Shown here: positions 1 through 5,892 of the stretch, piece after piece
How positions within the stretch are numbered: the first letter of the stretch is position 1
How the letters are laid out: each line of letters opens with the position of its first letter
Source of the DNA: a bacterium
GTDB taxonomy: Bacteria > Verrucomicrobiota > Verrucomicrobiae > JAJYAR01
Direction: 5' to 3'
Length of the DNA: 5,892 bases
Assembly (NCBI GenBank): GCA_021779435.1
Contig: JAJYAR010000004.1
Location: 1 to 5,892 of the forward strand
Notes under the pieces: generated by a model
What the model saw: only the letters and a program-made list of their open reading frames with translations
Database searches by the model: none
What the model was told of the DNA's origin: nothing
Program-made: the position numbers and the translations under genes

Positions 1-120
1 ATGCAGGAGAAGCAACGCGGGGCGCCGATCCTCCATGTCGATCCGCGCTTCACCCGCACCGCGGCCAAGGCGGATATCTACGCGCCGATCCGGTCGGGCA
101 GCGATATCGCGTTCCTGGGG
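1..120 (+). pseudogene. Internal fragment of a formate dehydrogenase major (molybdopterin) subunit, cut at both ends
   Basis: Frame 1 encodes 40 residues resembling the molybdopterin-binding part of formate dehydrogenase alpha subunits (FdnG/FdoG-like). The key stretch is HVDPRFTRTAAKAD, then IYAPIRSGSDIAFLG. In the family this is followed by a second Gly and a hydrophobic helix (GGxIxY-type), but here resemblance stops at about base 120 and the frame runs on as the antisense of the neighbouring glycosyltransferase to a stop at 469-471. The ATG at 1-3 is probably an internal Met, because the family has a long N-terminal region (twin-arginine signal, iron-sulfur site, active-site Cys/Sec) before this segment. 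The piece encodes no working enzyme. It could be a real gene remnant or an assembly artefact. Family assignment is from recognition of the motif, not a search. Confidence 0.72.
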
Positions 121-124
121 GTCA
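118..124. other. Abrupt junction between formate dehydrogenase-like and polysaccharide-cluster sequence
   Basis: Formate dehydrogenase resemblance on the plus strand persists to the Gly codon ending at 120. The TGA stop of the minus-strand glycosyltransferase occupies 124-122. There is no spacer, no inverted repeat, no target duplication and no transposase remnant, so two unrelated coding sequences meet tail to tail inside a conserved domain. The exact breakpoint could lie a few bases either side. The glycosyltransferase stop codon may itself have been created by the join. Confidence 0.6.
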
Positions 125-1075
125 TGCGCATTCGAGCAGTCTTTGGCCGAGTTTTGCGGTTCCGAGCCTCTCGTACTGGCGGCGGCGGAGCTGTTCGCGG
201 CGGAACTGGTCGCCCTGCGCGATCGCGCACACCAGGTTCATCTCCCACGTTGGAGCTCCCTCGGAATCCAAGGCGCTCCGGTGCAGAAGGCGCTTTGCGA
301 GAAGCCGGAGCCGGTATGCGGCGGCAGAGCGCGACGCTTCGCACTCGTCCTCGTGACGCCAGTGCCACGCAACGTAGGCGGAGCTGCGTCCCTCGTTCAC
401 CGCGTGCGAGAGAAACGCCTTCCGCGACAGCCGGGACGGGTCGAAGTGATGCTCGACCACCGCATCCGTGACGAAGCCGAGGCGGTATCCCGCCTCGATC
501 AACTGCTGCGAGAAGAGGGTGTCTTCCCACAACCCGAGGCGTCCGGGGCCGAGTTCCGTGTCGAAGCGCGGCACCCGCTCCAGCACGCGGCGGGAGATCG
601 CCATGTTTGCGCCGACCGCCGTCAACGGGCGCGAGGGATCGATGTAGTCGGTCTCGGCGAGCCAGGCCCTGTGCGTGGGAGTCATCCAGGGACGGAGCAG
701 GTGGGGGGCGATGCGCACGGTCCCGGAGACGGCGTCGAAGCGGTGCTGTGCAAGCGGCTCGATGAGCCGCTCCAGCCAATCCGTTGCCGGTCGCACATCG
801 TCGTCGGTGAAGACGATCACCTCTCCGGCGGCAACCCGCAGCGCTGCGTTCAGCGCAGATGCCTTCCCCGGCGTCGGCACCCACAGGTGGCGGACCCTGC
901 CGCGGGCGGGCGACGCGCCCGCAACGGCCTCCCGCGTGGCGTCGGTTGACCCGTTGTCCGCCACGATCAGCTCGAGCCTCGTTGCGTCCGGCAGGCGGAT
1001 ACGGCTCAACGCGGCCAGGGTCTCGCGCAACGCAGCGTGGCGATTGCGCGTGGCCAGGATGATGGTGACCAGCAT
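122..1075 (-). CDS. Family 2 (GT-A) glycosyltransferase
   Basis: A 317-residue protein predicted to transfer a nucleotide-activated sugar to a lipid-linked glycan acceptor at the cytoplasmic face of the inner membrane. It starts MLVTIILATRNR, the usual first strand of family 2 enzymes. ADNGSTD (39-45) is the nucleotide-binding loop. FTDDDV (89-94) carries the metal-binding DxD (D91/D93). GANMAISR (155-162) and WED (183-185) form the acceptor-side region, with ED the likely base site. No clear membrane span is seen; the last 70 residues are basic and helical-looking. The frame is open upstream to 1330, but that extension is low-complexity and antisense-like and overlaps the preceding gene, so ATG at 1075 is chosen. 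No Shine-Dalgarno precedes it. It is the last gene of the cluster, 61 nt after the family 4 enzyme. Its stop sits on the junction at about 120, so the extreme C-terminus may not be native. Sugar specificity cannot be read. Confidence 0.9.
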   Translation of the reverse strand: MLVTIILATRNRHAALRETLAALSRIRLPDATRLELIVADNGSTDATREAVAGASPARGRVRHLWVPTPGKASALNAALRVAAGEVIVFTDDDVRPATDWLERLIEPLAQHRFDAVSGTVRIAPHLLRPWMTPTHRAWLAETDYIDPSRPLTAVGANMAISRRVLERVPRFDTELGPGRLGLWEDTLFSQQLIEAGYRLGFVTDAVVEHHFDPSRLSRKAFLSHAVNEGRSSAYVAWHWRHEDECEASRSAAAYRLRLLAKRLLHRSALDSEGAPTWEMNLVCAIAQGDQFRREQLRRRQYERLGTAKLGQRLLECA

Positions 1076-1098
1076 GGAAGTGGAAGGATGCGCGAGAC

Positions 1099-1124
1099 GC
1101 TCCGTCGGGGAGCCCGTTCGGAGC
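1099..1124 (-). repeat. Intercistronic hairpin between the last two glycosyltransferase genes
   Basis: GCTCCG (1099-1104) pairs with CGGAGC (1119-1124). Inside it CGGG (1106-1109) pairs with CCCG (1113-1116) around a GAG loop, leaving a small internal loop of one base against two. In the minus-strand transcript it lies 12 nt after the stop of the family 4 gene and 23 nt before the ATG of the last gene. No U-tract follows, so it is not a typical intrinsic terminator. It could stabilise or process the mRNA or affect initiation at the next gene; in such GC-rich DNA it could also be chance. Confidence 0.35.
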
Positions 1125-1136
1125 CGCGGCCGCGAA

Positions 1137-2252
1137 TCACAATTCTTCGAAGAACCGATGAAGTTCGGCGGCGTACCGCCGCATGTTGTAGTGGGTCTCG
1201 CACAACGAGCGTCCCTTTGCGCCCATGAGCGCTGCGGCGCCGGGCGAGCGTGCAATCTGGTCCATCGCGTCGGCGAGGGCGCGCGCGTCGCCCGGCCGCA
1301 CATGGAGTCCGCATCCGGCGCGCTCGACATCGAGCTCGGTCGGAAGCGCGCCGGTTTTCGTCACAATCACCGGCCGGCCCATCGCCATCGCCTCGATGAG
1401 GTTGGTCATGCCGACCGCGGTGTATTCGGCGTCGTCCCGCTTCAGGATGATCAGCGAACCCGCGCATGATCCGTACTGTTCGTGAAGGAGCTCGGTGTAG
1501 CCGAGCACATCCTCGGCGCCGCCGCTCGTCATGAGGTTCACATTCTGCGGCCACTTCAGGTGGGCCGGCGGGCGCGGGCAGACAACCCGGACGGGCTGGC
1601 GGGACTCGGTCGCGGCGGCGCAGAGGGTGTCGTGGTCACGCAGCGTGCGGCCGCACGAGAGGAACCACTCCGGAGCGTACGGAAGCTGTGGAAACGTGGA
1701 CAGATCGGCGCCCCATCCGAGGTGGGCGACGCGGACCCCGGGGGCGAGCTTGCGGGCGTGCTCCGCGGCGGCCCGGGTGAGGGCAACCACGCCGGAGTGG
1801 CCGCGGCTCCATTCCAGCGGTTCGCGGGCGAAGAGCAGCGACACGATCCGGCAGCGCAGCAGCCCGAGGTAGCGCAGCGCCGGCAGCCAGTACAGGACGT
1901 TGTGACCGCAGTACACGATGCCGTCCGCACCGAGCCAGTTCCGCGCGGCGCGCAGCAGGCGCAGATCGTGCGGGAGCGGATTGCGGTGCAGGTAAAAGTC
2001 CGGCAATGGCTGCGCGAGCGCGACCTCGTACCCCAGCGTGACAAGTTCCAGGCATCCCCAGAGGTGATGCGGTGCGACGAGCCCCGCCCGGATCTGCTCC
2101 CATTGGGCGGCGCCCCCGTATGAGTTCACGAAGAGCACACGGCGACGGGGGCGTCCTTCGGATGGCGAAAGGACGACGAGACCCCGCTCCTCATGCGCGA
2201 CGATTCCGTGCGTCTCGACAGGGAGCCGGCTGGACTTTGCGAAGGAGATCAT
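1137..2252 (-). CDS. Family 4-like (GT-B fold) glycosyltransferase
   Basis: A 371-residue protein with the two-domain GT-B plan. The N-terminal acceptor domain opens at RVLFVNSYGGAAQW (38-51) and includes DGIVYCGHNVLYWLPAL (110-126). The C-terminal nucleotide-sugar domain begins near FLSCGRTLRDHDTL (197-210). The most diagnostic block is GMTNLIEAMAMGRPVI (281-296), then TGALPTEL (300-307), G-CGLHV (313-318) and PGDARALADAM (320-330), the standard donor-binding end of family 4 retaining enzymes. In the usual EX7E motif the second acidic residue is E287, but the first position falls on A279, so the classical pair is incomplete. Start at ATG 2252, 19 nt after the preceding stop, no Shine-Dalgarno. 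Predicted cytosolic or peripheral at the inner membrane, adding one sugar to the lipid-linked repeat unit. Donor and linkage are unknown. Confidence 0.87.
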   Translation of the reverse strand: MISFAKSSRLPVETHGIVAHEERGLVVLSPSEGRPRRRVLFVNSYGGAAQWEQIRAGLVAPHHLWGCLELVTLGYEVALAQPLPDFYLHRNPLPHDLRLLRAARNWLGADGIVYCGHNVLYWLPALRYLGLLRCRIVSLLFAREPLEWSRGHSGVVALTRAAAEHARKLAPGVRVAHLGWGADLSTFPQLPYAPEWFLSCGRTLRDHDTLCAAATESRQPVRVVCPRPPAHLKWPQNVNLMTSGGAEDVLGYTELLHEQYGSCAGSLIILKRDDAEYTAVGMTNLIEAMAMGRPVIVTKTGALPTELDVERAGCGLHVRPGDARALADAMDQIARSPGAAALMGAKGRSLCETHYNMRRYAAELHRFFEEL

Positions 2253-2271
2253 CGTTGCGATTGGGAACGGC

Positions 2272-3336
2272 CTACCACCCGATCCGCCGGAGCAGGTGTT
2301 CGAAGGCGCGAACGGCGAGATTGCCGCGGCGGTTCTGCGTCGCGGAAAGAATGCGGTGCGAGAGCTTCTCGAAGGGGGAGCGGGGATCGCTCAAGTCTCC
2401 CGTCCTGAGTCCGGCCCGGCGGGCCACGGCGTTCCAGTCCATGTCCCAGACCGCCACGCGTCGGAAGTGCCCGGGACCCCGTGTGGACAGCATGAGCGCC
2501 ACCTCCCTGTCCCACCAGGTGACGGGCTCCGACTTGAGGGAGCGAAAGTCGATTCCCTTCTCTTCGTAGTTGGCGAACCATTCCGGCCTCACGGGGAAGA
2601 TCTCATCCGAACCCCAGCTCCCGTGCATGTGGTTGTACTGGCGGAAGATTTCCAGGGGGCCCTTCTGCCGGTGCTGGTCGTACTCCCAGGCTTGATACCA
2701 GCGCTGCTTGCTGGCCATGCGGTCCCACAGCACGTACTGGAAGTGGAGGACCACGATGTCCTCGAGGTCGAGCGTTGGCGCGCCGGCGGGCTGGGGAACG
2801 CGGGGGCTGTGAATCTTGCCGCCTTCGTGGGGGGAGCCGTCATCGACAAAACCGAGCGGCACGAAGCCCGGCGGAATCCACGCGCGGGTGAAGCCAGGAA
2901 GAATGTTGACCCACCGGAACCGGAGCACCGTGCCCGGCGCGGCGTTTGCGATGCGGTCCCAGTCCCTGCTGCCGATGCAGTTGGCCGAGAGCGCCTCATC
3001 GGCATCCAGGCCGATCAGAATGCGGCGGCCGGGCACCTCGCGCGCTTTTGAGAGAAGAAGCCGCTGCCTGTGGCTCTCGTCGAACACGGGCGAGTCGTTC
3101 TGCACCACGGAAACGCCGGGCACCCGCTCGAGGAGCGCGGGCGTGCCATCCGTCGACAGCTGGTCGGCCACGATGACGCGGTCGGCCCAGCAGGTGGCGG
3201 CGGCGGCGAAGCGGTCGGCGATCCACGCCTCGTTGCGCATCGGGGTGACGCAGATGCGAGGCGCCGCGCGCAACGGCATGTGGGTGGCGACGACGGGCGA
3301 GGCAGCGCTCTCGGGGGAGGATGCTGTCGGGGACAT
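2272..3336 (-). CDS. Family 2-like glycosyltransferase (GT-A fold, divergent)
   Basis: A 354-residue protein. RICVTPMRNEAWIADRF (27-43) is the first GT-A strand and helix. RVIVADQLSTDGT (53-65) is the nucleotide-binding strand with the D-xx-STDGT loop typical of family 2. LIGLDADEAL (107-116) holds the metal-binding DxD (D111/D113) followed by E114. The C-terminal half is unlike the canonical family 2 enzyme downstream: it has LHFQYVLWDRMASKQRWY (197-214) and several Trp-rich patches, resembling the 'NE...StDgT' subgroup (Glyco_tranf_2_4 type, from memory). No membrane span is evident. Start at ATG 3336 gives a low-complexity lead of about 20 residues. Met20 (ATG at 3279) is a plausible alternative that begins nearer the fold. 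Neither has a Shine-Dalgarno. It lies 62 nt after the flippase and 19 nt before the family 4 gene, consistent with co-transcription. Substrate unknown. Confidence 0.83.
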   Translation of the reverse strand: MSPTASSPESAASPVVATHMPLRAAPRICVTPMRNEAWIADRFAAAATCWADRVIVADQLSTDGTPALLERVPGVSVVQNDSPVFDESHRQRLLLSKAREVPGRRILIGLDADEALSANCIGSRDWDRIANAAPGTVLRFRWVNILPGFTRAWIPPGFVPLGFVDDGSPHEGGKIHSPRVPQPAGAPTLDLEDIVVLHFQYVLWDRMASKQRWYQAWEYDQHRQKGPLEIFRQYNHMHGSWGSDEIFPVRPEWFANYEEKGIDFRSLKSEPVTWWDREVALMLSTRGPGHFRRVAVWDMDWNAVARRAGLRTGDLSDPRSPFEKLSHRILSATQNRRGNLAVRAFEHLLRRIGW

Positions 3337-3398
3337 GGGTGGGCAGGCGGGCTTGTTCCGCCGGGAAGTTCGGCAGGCAGGCGGTGCGACGGCCGTGG

Positions 3399-4949
3399 TC
3401 AGGAGGCCGCGGCGCCGACCGCCTCGGCGGCGGACTGGCGGGATGCGCGCTTGCGGGCGAATGCGCCGCGAACGTCAGCGGCGAGTGAGGAGAACTCGGC
3501 GATGCCGCCGGGCTGAAGCAACCACGCGCCGGCGAACACGAGGCAGCCGAGCCCCGTCGCGCACGCCACTGCGATGGCGGGAACCATCCCGCTGGTAAGG
3601 CTGCGCGTGGCGATGAGCGTCGCGGCCATCGCGGCGCCGGAGATGACCGGCCGCGTGACGGTGCCGAAGAACGTCCCCGCGCTGACCGGCGAATCCTTGA
3701 GGGTGAAATAGAGGCGCGGCGCGATCATGACGTAAACCGTCACCGCGTCCGCGACAGCGAACCCGGTGGTCCCCCAACGTACCCCCACGCACATGCCGAG
3801 CACCGCGACGACATTCTGAAGCACGGTGAGCATGAGGTGCATCTTGGCCTTTCCGCGGGTGATGAGGATCAAGGCAGTGGAGCTGAGCGCCTGTTTGAAG
3901 AACGTTCCCAGACTCAGCAGCATCAGGAGGGGCGCGGCGTCGCTCCACTTGGGCCCGAGAAGGATCGCCGTGACCTCCTTCGAATACACGGCGACGACGA
4001 GGCTGACCGGCATCGTGATCACGCAGACGAGCGACAGAACCTTGCGGTAGAACCGGCGGTATCGGTCAGGCTCGGTCTGCAGCATGCTCAATCCCGGATG
4101 GGTCACGTCGTACAGCGGATTGAGAAGCTGGTCCGTCGGCGCGGAGATGAGCTGGTACGATTGGCGGTACATGGCGACCGGAGTCGCGCCCCAGAAGCGT
4201 CCCAGCAGGAACCGGTCGAAGCCGGAGATGATCGTCGACAGGATGTTCGCCGCCGTGATGTTCGCGCCGAAGGTGAGCAGCGGGCGGACGTTTGTCTTCC
4301 GACTCGGGAGGCCCGGAACCCAGGGGAAGAACAGCCACATGCCCGCCGCGAGAAGGACGGCGCGGGAAACTTCGCGCCACAAGAGCGCCCAGTACCCGTA
4401 GCCCGCAGCCGCGAGGCCGATGGCGAGCGCCGTGCTCAGGATGCTGCTCGCGAGACGCACGCCGGACGTGTGCGCGAGCTTCAGCTGGCGGGTGAGCAGC
4501 GCCTGATGCTGGACCGTGAGGCCGCCGAAGAGGAGCGTCGACGCAAGCACGCACGCGATCACCGTGAGACGCGGCTCGTGGTAGTAGGCGGCGATCAGCG
4601 GCGATGCGGCACAGACGCACGTGGCGAGGACGGCTCCCACCGCGGCGTTGATCCAAAACAGATTCGTGACCTCCGCATGCGTGACTTCCTTCTGCTGAAC
4701 CGTCGCGGAGGAGAGCCCCATGTCGCGCAGCTGTTCCGCCACGGCGGTCACTGCGGTCGCCATCATGACGAGCCCGAAGTGCTCGGGCAGGACAAGCCTG
4801 GCGAGCCACGCGGCCGAGCCGATGCGCAGGGCGAAATCGGCGAAGCCGACGCAGGCGGTGATGGCGGCGGCACGCACCGAGCGGGCGGAAAGGTCCGCGC
4901 GCACGGCCTGCGTGCACAGGAGTTGCCGGAAACGTTCGGCTTGGTCCAT
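3399..4949 (-). CDS. Polysaccharide repeat-unit flippase, Wzx/WzxC-like (MOP superfamily)
   Basis: A 516-residue polytopic inner-membrane protein predicted to move a lipid-linked oligosaccharide from the cytoplasmic to the periplasmic face. Hydrophobic segments recur throughout, for example about 28-50, 58-72, 98-122, 127-145, 165-190, 196-211, 303-322, 340-363, 374-390, 395-412, 434-449 and 456-478, matching the 12-14 helices of the family. Family-typical features are FGLVMMATAVTAVAEQLRDMGLSSATVQ (58-85, in two hydrophobic runs) and the mid-protein block around GFDRFLLGRFWG (243-254), followed by YRQSYQLISAP (261-271). Length is normal (usually 450-520). The last 30 residues are a basic, Ala-rich cytosolic tail. 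Start at ATG 4949; the bases just upstream in the mRNA read CACCTCCCC, the opposite of a Shine-Dalgarno. As first gene of the cluster it probably lies just after the operon promoter. Polysaccharide type is not readable. Confidence 0.92.
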   Translation of the reverse strand: MDQAERFRQLLCTQAVRADLSARSVRAAAITACVGFADFALRIGSAAWLARLVLPEHFGLVMMATAVTAVAEQLRDMGLSSATVQQKEVTHAEVTNLFWINAAVGAVLATCVCAASPLIAAYYHEPRLTVIACVLASTLLFGGLTVQHQALLTRQLKLAHTSGVRLASSILSTALAIGLAAAGYGYWALLWREVSRAVLLAAGMWLFFPWVPGLPSRKTNVRPLLTFGANITAANILSTIISGFDRFLLGRFWGATPVAMYRQSYQLISAPTDQLLNPLYDVTHPGLSMLQTEPDRYRRFYRKVLSLVCVITMPVSLVVAVYSKEVTAILLGPKWSDAAPLLMLLSLGTFFKQALSSTALILITRGKAKMHLMLTVLQNVVAVLGMCVGVRWGTTGFAVADAVTVYVMIAPRLYFTLKDSPVSAGTFFGTVTRPVISGAAMAATLIATRSLTSGMVPAIAVACATGLGCLVFAGAWLLQPGGIAEFSSLAADVRGAFARKRASRQSAAEAVGAAAS

Positions 4950-4983
4950 GGGGAGGTGTAAAGAACTCGCCCGTTGCGGGGCA

Positions 4984-5023
4984 CCGTCACGGAGCGGAGC
5001 CAGGAGTGACGCGGGGGTGACGG
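4984..5023. repeat. GTGACG direct and inverted repeats upstream of the flippase gene
   Basis: The 127-nt gap between the flippase start and the beta-helix gene stop holds CCGTCAC (4984-4990), GTGACG (5006-5011) and GTGACGG (5017-5023). The last two are direct repeats 11 bp apart, close to one helical turn; the first is the exact inverse complement of the third (7 bp) and matches the second over 6 bp. This could be an operator half-site array or a weak hairpin in the operon leader. I could not identify convincing -35/-10 boxes. Function is inference; chance is possible in this GC context. Confidence 0.3.
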
Positions 5024-5036
5024 CCGCCCGCGTCCT

Positions 5037-5070
5037 TTTGAAAACGTCCCCTCCCTGCGAGGGAGGGACG
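5037..5070 (-). terminator. Intrinsic terminator of the beta-helix protein gene
   Basis: On the minus strand, 6 nt after the TAA at 5077, a stem formed by CGTCCCTCCCT (5070-5060 complement side) and its partner at 5045-5056 pairs over 11 bp with one bulged base and a three-base loop (5057-5059). It is followed at once by TTTT (5044-5041), then C and a short A run. A strong GC stem next to the stop with a short U-tract fits Rho-independent termination. It separates the beta-helix gene from the polysaccharide operon. Confidence 0.72.
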
Positions 5071-5076
5071 TGGAGC

Positions 5077-5892
5077 TTACTGGATCATCCGGTAGATCCT
5101 CGCGTTCAACGGAGTCTGAGTGGTTGAAGGCGTGGTCGAAGGAGGCGTCGGCGACGACACGCCGCTCGGGTCCTGGCCATTGTTCATGTACCGGTAACCC
5201 GCGGGGATCGTGTCATTGCGAAGAACGGGACGGGAGGGATCGAAAGCCGGCCAGTTCAGCGAGCCGAAGAAGGCGGGCTTGGTCGAACGGTAGAGGCTGC
5301 TCGGGAGCGTTTCCGTGATAACCTCGCTGCTCGGGATCTGCTGCGTCGCAGCCTGCCAGTTTGCCTTGCGCAGCGTCGTCGCCTCGACGTCGAGGTCGAG
5401 CTCCTGGAAACCGAGGGCGCCGGGCCAGACCTGCAAGCTGGAGCCCTGTGCGGGCATCGGCTGGCCGAAGCTGCCGGCGCTCGGACCCGTGCCGACGGTG
5501 AGCGTGGTGGCGGACGTGGCGAGTGCGGTCAGGTTGAAGCGACCTCCGTTGCTCCAGACGACGTCGATCGGATAGCGGTCGGACGGAATCTGGCCGGCTC
5601 CGGACGTGTATGTGATGACGCCGGTCACGTCATCCGTGCGCGTGCTGAGGGTGCCGAAGACGTGCAGGTCAGCCCAGTCGCGTCCGGTGCTCGGCTGCGC
5701 GGTGCCGACGTAGGAGCCGTTGCCGAGATTGGGATTACCAAAGCTGTACGGCAGGTCGGAGCTCGTCGTGCCGAGAAGGTTTCCCACCACGGCGTACCTG
5801 CGGGCCATGCGGTTCAGGATGAGCGCGAACCCGTGCGACCCGTCGATTTGCTGGCCGGTGAGCCAGTTGCGGAAGACGGTGTCGTCGGAAAC
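5077..5892 (-). CDS. C-terminal part of a probable secreted beta-helix protein (5' end beyond the window)
   Basis: The frame is open to the right edge, giving 271 visible residues with no start; the Met encoded at 5808 is internal, because the 28 codons before it (VSDDTVFRNWLTG...) read as the same protein. The body is rich in Gly, Ser, Thr and Asn with short beta-prone stretches (YAVVGNLLGT, then TTLRKANWQ), as in right-handed parallel beta-helix proteins. Near the end are LYRSTKPAFFGSLNWPAFDP (visible residues 200-219) and IPAGYRY (229-235), a signature I associate with extracellular beta-helix proteins of Verrucomicrobiota. After it comes a Ser/Thr/Pro linker (about 244-260) and a short terminal strand LNARIYRMIQ. 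Secretion is inferred; the signal peptide would lie outside the window. A role in polysaccharide binding or cleavage is possible, but no catalytic residue can be identified. Its own terminator follows, so it is probably not co-transcribed with the flippase. Confidence 0.68.
   Translation of the reverse strand, partial: VSDDTVFRNWLTGQQIDGSHGFALILNRMARRYAVVGNLLGTTSSDLPYSFGNPNLGNGSYVGTAQPSTGRDWADLHVFGTLSTRTDDVTGVITYTSGAGQIPSDRYPIDVVWSNGGRFNLTALATSATTLTVGTGPSAGSFGQPMPAQGSSLQVWPGALGFQELDLDVEATTLRKANWQAATQQIPSSEVITETLPSSLYRSTKPAFFGSLNWPAFDPSRPVLRNDTIPAGYRYMNNGQDPSGVSSPTPPSTTPSTTQTPLNARIYRMIQ

Larger units (their letters stand above)
122..4949 (-). other. Surface-polysaccharide biosynthesis operon (flippase plus three glycosyltransferases)
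   Basis: Four minus-strand genes in the order flippase, family 2-like, family 4-like and family 2 glycosyltransferase, with gaps of 62, 19 and 61 nt and no terminator between them. The combination fits assembly and flipping of an undecaprenyl-linked repeat unit (Wzx-dependent type) for an exopolysaccharide, capsule or O-antigen. Polymerase, chain-length control, priming transferase, sugar-nucleotide enzymes and export genes are not in view. The downstream edge is cut by the junction near 120, so further genes may be missing. Confidence 0.75.

Noticed and set aside
1..471. A 156-aa plus-strand frame starting with the formate dehydrogenase-like residues
   Set aside because: Only the first 40 codons resemble a protein family; the remainder is antisense of the glycosyltransferase C-terminal region and is Arg/Ser/Pro-rich, as expected of a shadow frame in GC-rich DNA.
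35..949. Long plus-strand frame of 304 aa
   Set aside because: It is antisense to a well-supported family 2 glycosyltransferase and shows no recognisable motif.
1076..1330. N-terminal extension of the last glycosyltransferase to an upstream ATG at 1330
   Set aside because: It would overlap the family 4 gene by almost 200 nt, encodes low-complexity Arg/Pro/Thr-rich sequence, and the fold starts exactly at MLVTIIL.
3346..3362. 5-bp inverted repeat (GGCGG/CCGCC) just before the 3336 start
   Set aside because: Short stem in a GC-rich, repetitive gap with no T-tract; likely chance.
4950..4957. Shine-Dalgarno-like GGGAGGTG on the plus strand
   Set aside because: No start codon with a convincing protein follows at suitable spacing; the region is the upstream gap of the minus-strand flippase.
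3837..4961. Plus-strand 374-aa frame opposite the flippase
   Set aside because: Extremely rich in Arg, Glu, Gly and Asp with no hydrophobic core; typical antisense of a membrane-protein gene.
1..5892. Search for CRISPR repeats, tRNA/rRNA genes, insertion sequences and toxin-antitoxin or defence genes
   Set aside because: No regularly spaced repeats, RNA-gene signatures, transposase motifs or defence domains were seen; nearly all the DNA is explained by five minus-strand genes.

Overview
High-GC bacterial DNA. It holds most of a cell-surface polysaccharide cluster on the minus strand, the 3' part of a probable secreted beta-helix protein gene, and at its left edge a short foreign-looking piece of a formate dehydrogenase gene. 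The best lineage guess is Verrucomicrobiota (Opitutales-like). It rests on the C-terminal signature of the partial gene (SLYxSxKPaFFGxLxWPaFDP followed by IPAGYRY), which I associate with beta-helix proteins of that phylum, and is weakly supported by the lack of Shine-Dalgarno sequences before all four complete genes. No rRNA or core marker is present, so this is inference.

Layout from right to left, the direction of transcription. (1) 5892-5077: the last 271 codons of a probable secreted beta-helix protein, closed by a compact hairpin terminator at 5070-5037. (2) 4949-3399: a 516-aa Wzx-like flippase of the MOP exporter superfamily. (3) 3336-2272: a 354-aa GT-A/family-2-like glycosyltransferase. 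(4) 2252-1137: a 371-aa GT-B/family-4-like glycosyltransferase. (5) 1075-122: a 317-aa canonical family-2 glycosyltransferase. Genes 2 to 5 share a strand, with gaps of 62, 19 and 61 nt, and look like one operon. (6) 1-120, plus strand: 40 codons that read as the interior of a formate dehydrogenase major subunit and stop matching abruptly where the last glycosyltransferase ends.

Together the operon would build and export a repeat-unit glycan. The three glycosyltransferases would act at the cytoplasmic face, joining sugars on a lipid carrier, and the flippase would move the lipid-linked unit across the inner membrane. No polymerase, chain-length regulator, priming transferase or outer-membrane exporter is visible, so the locus continues elsewhere or depends on other loci. 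The beta-helix gene is probably a separate transcription unit.

I found no defence system, CRISPR array, tRNA, rRNA or insertion sequence, and no convincing new system. The point most worth checking is the formate dehydrogenase/glycosyltransferase junction near 120, which is either an assembly chimera or a real rearrangement.
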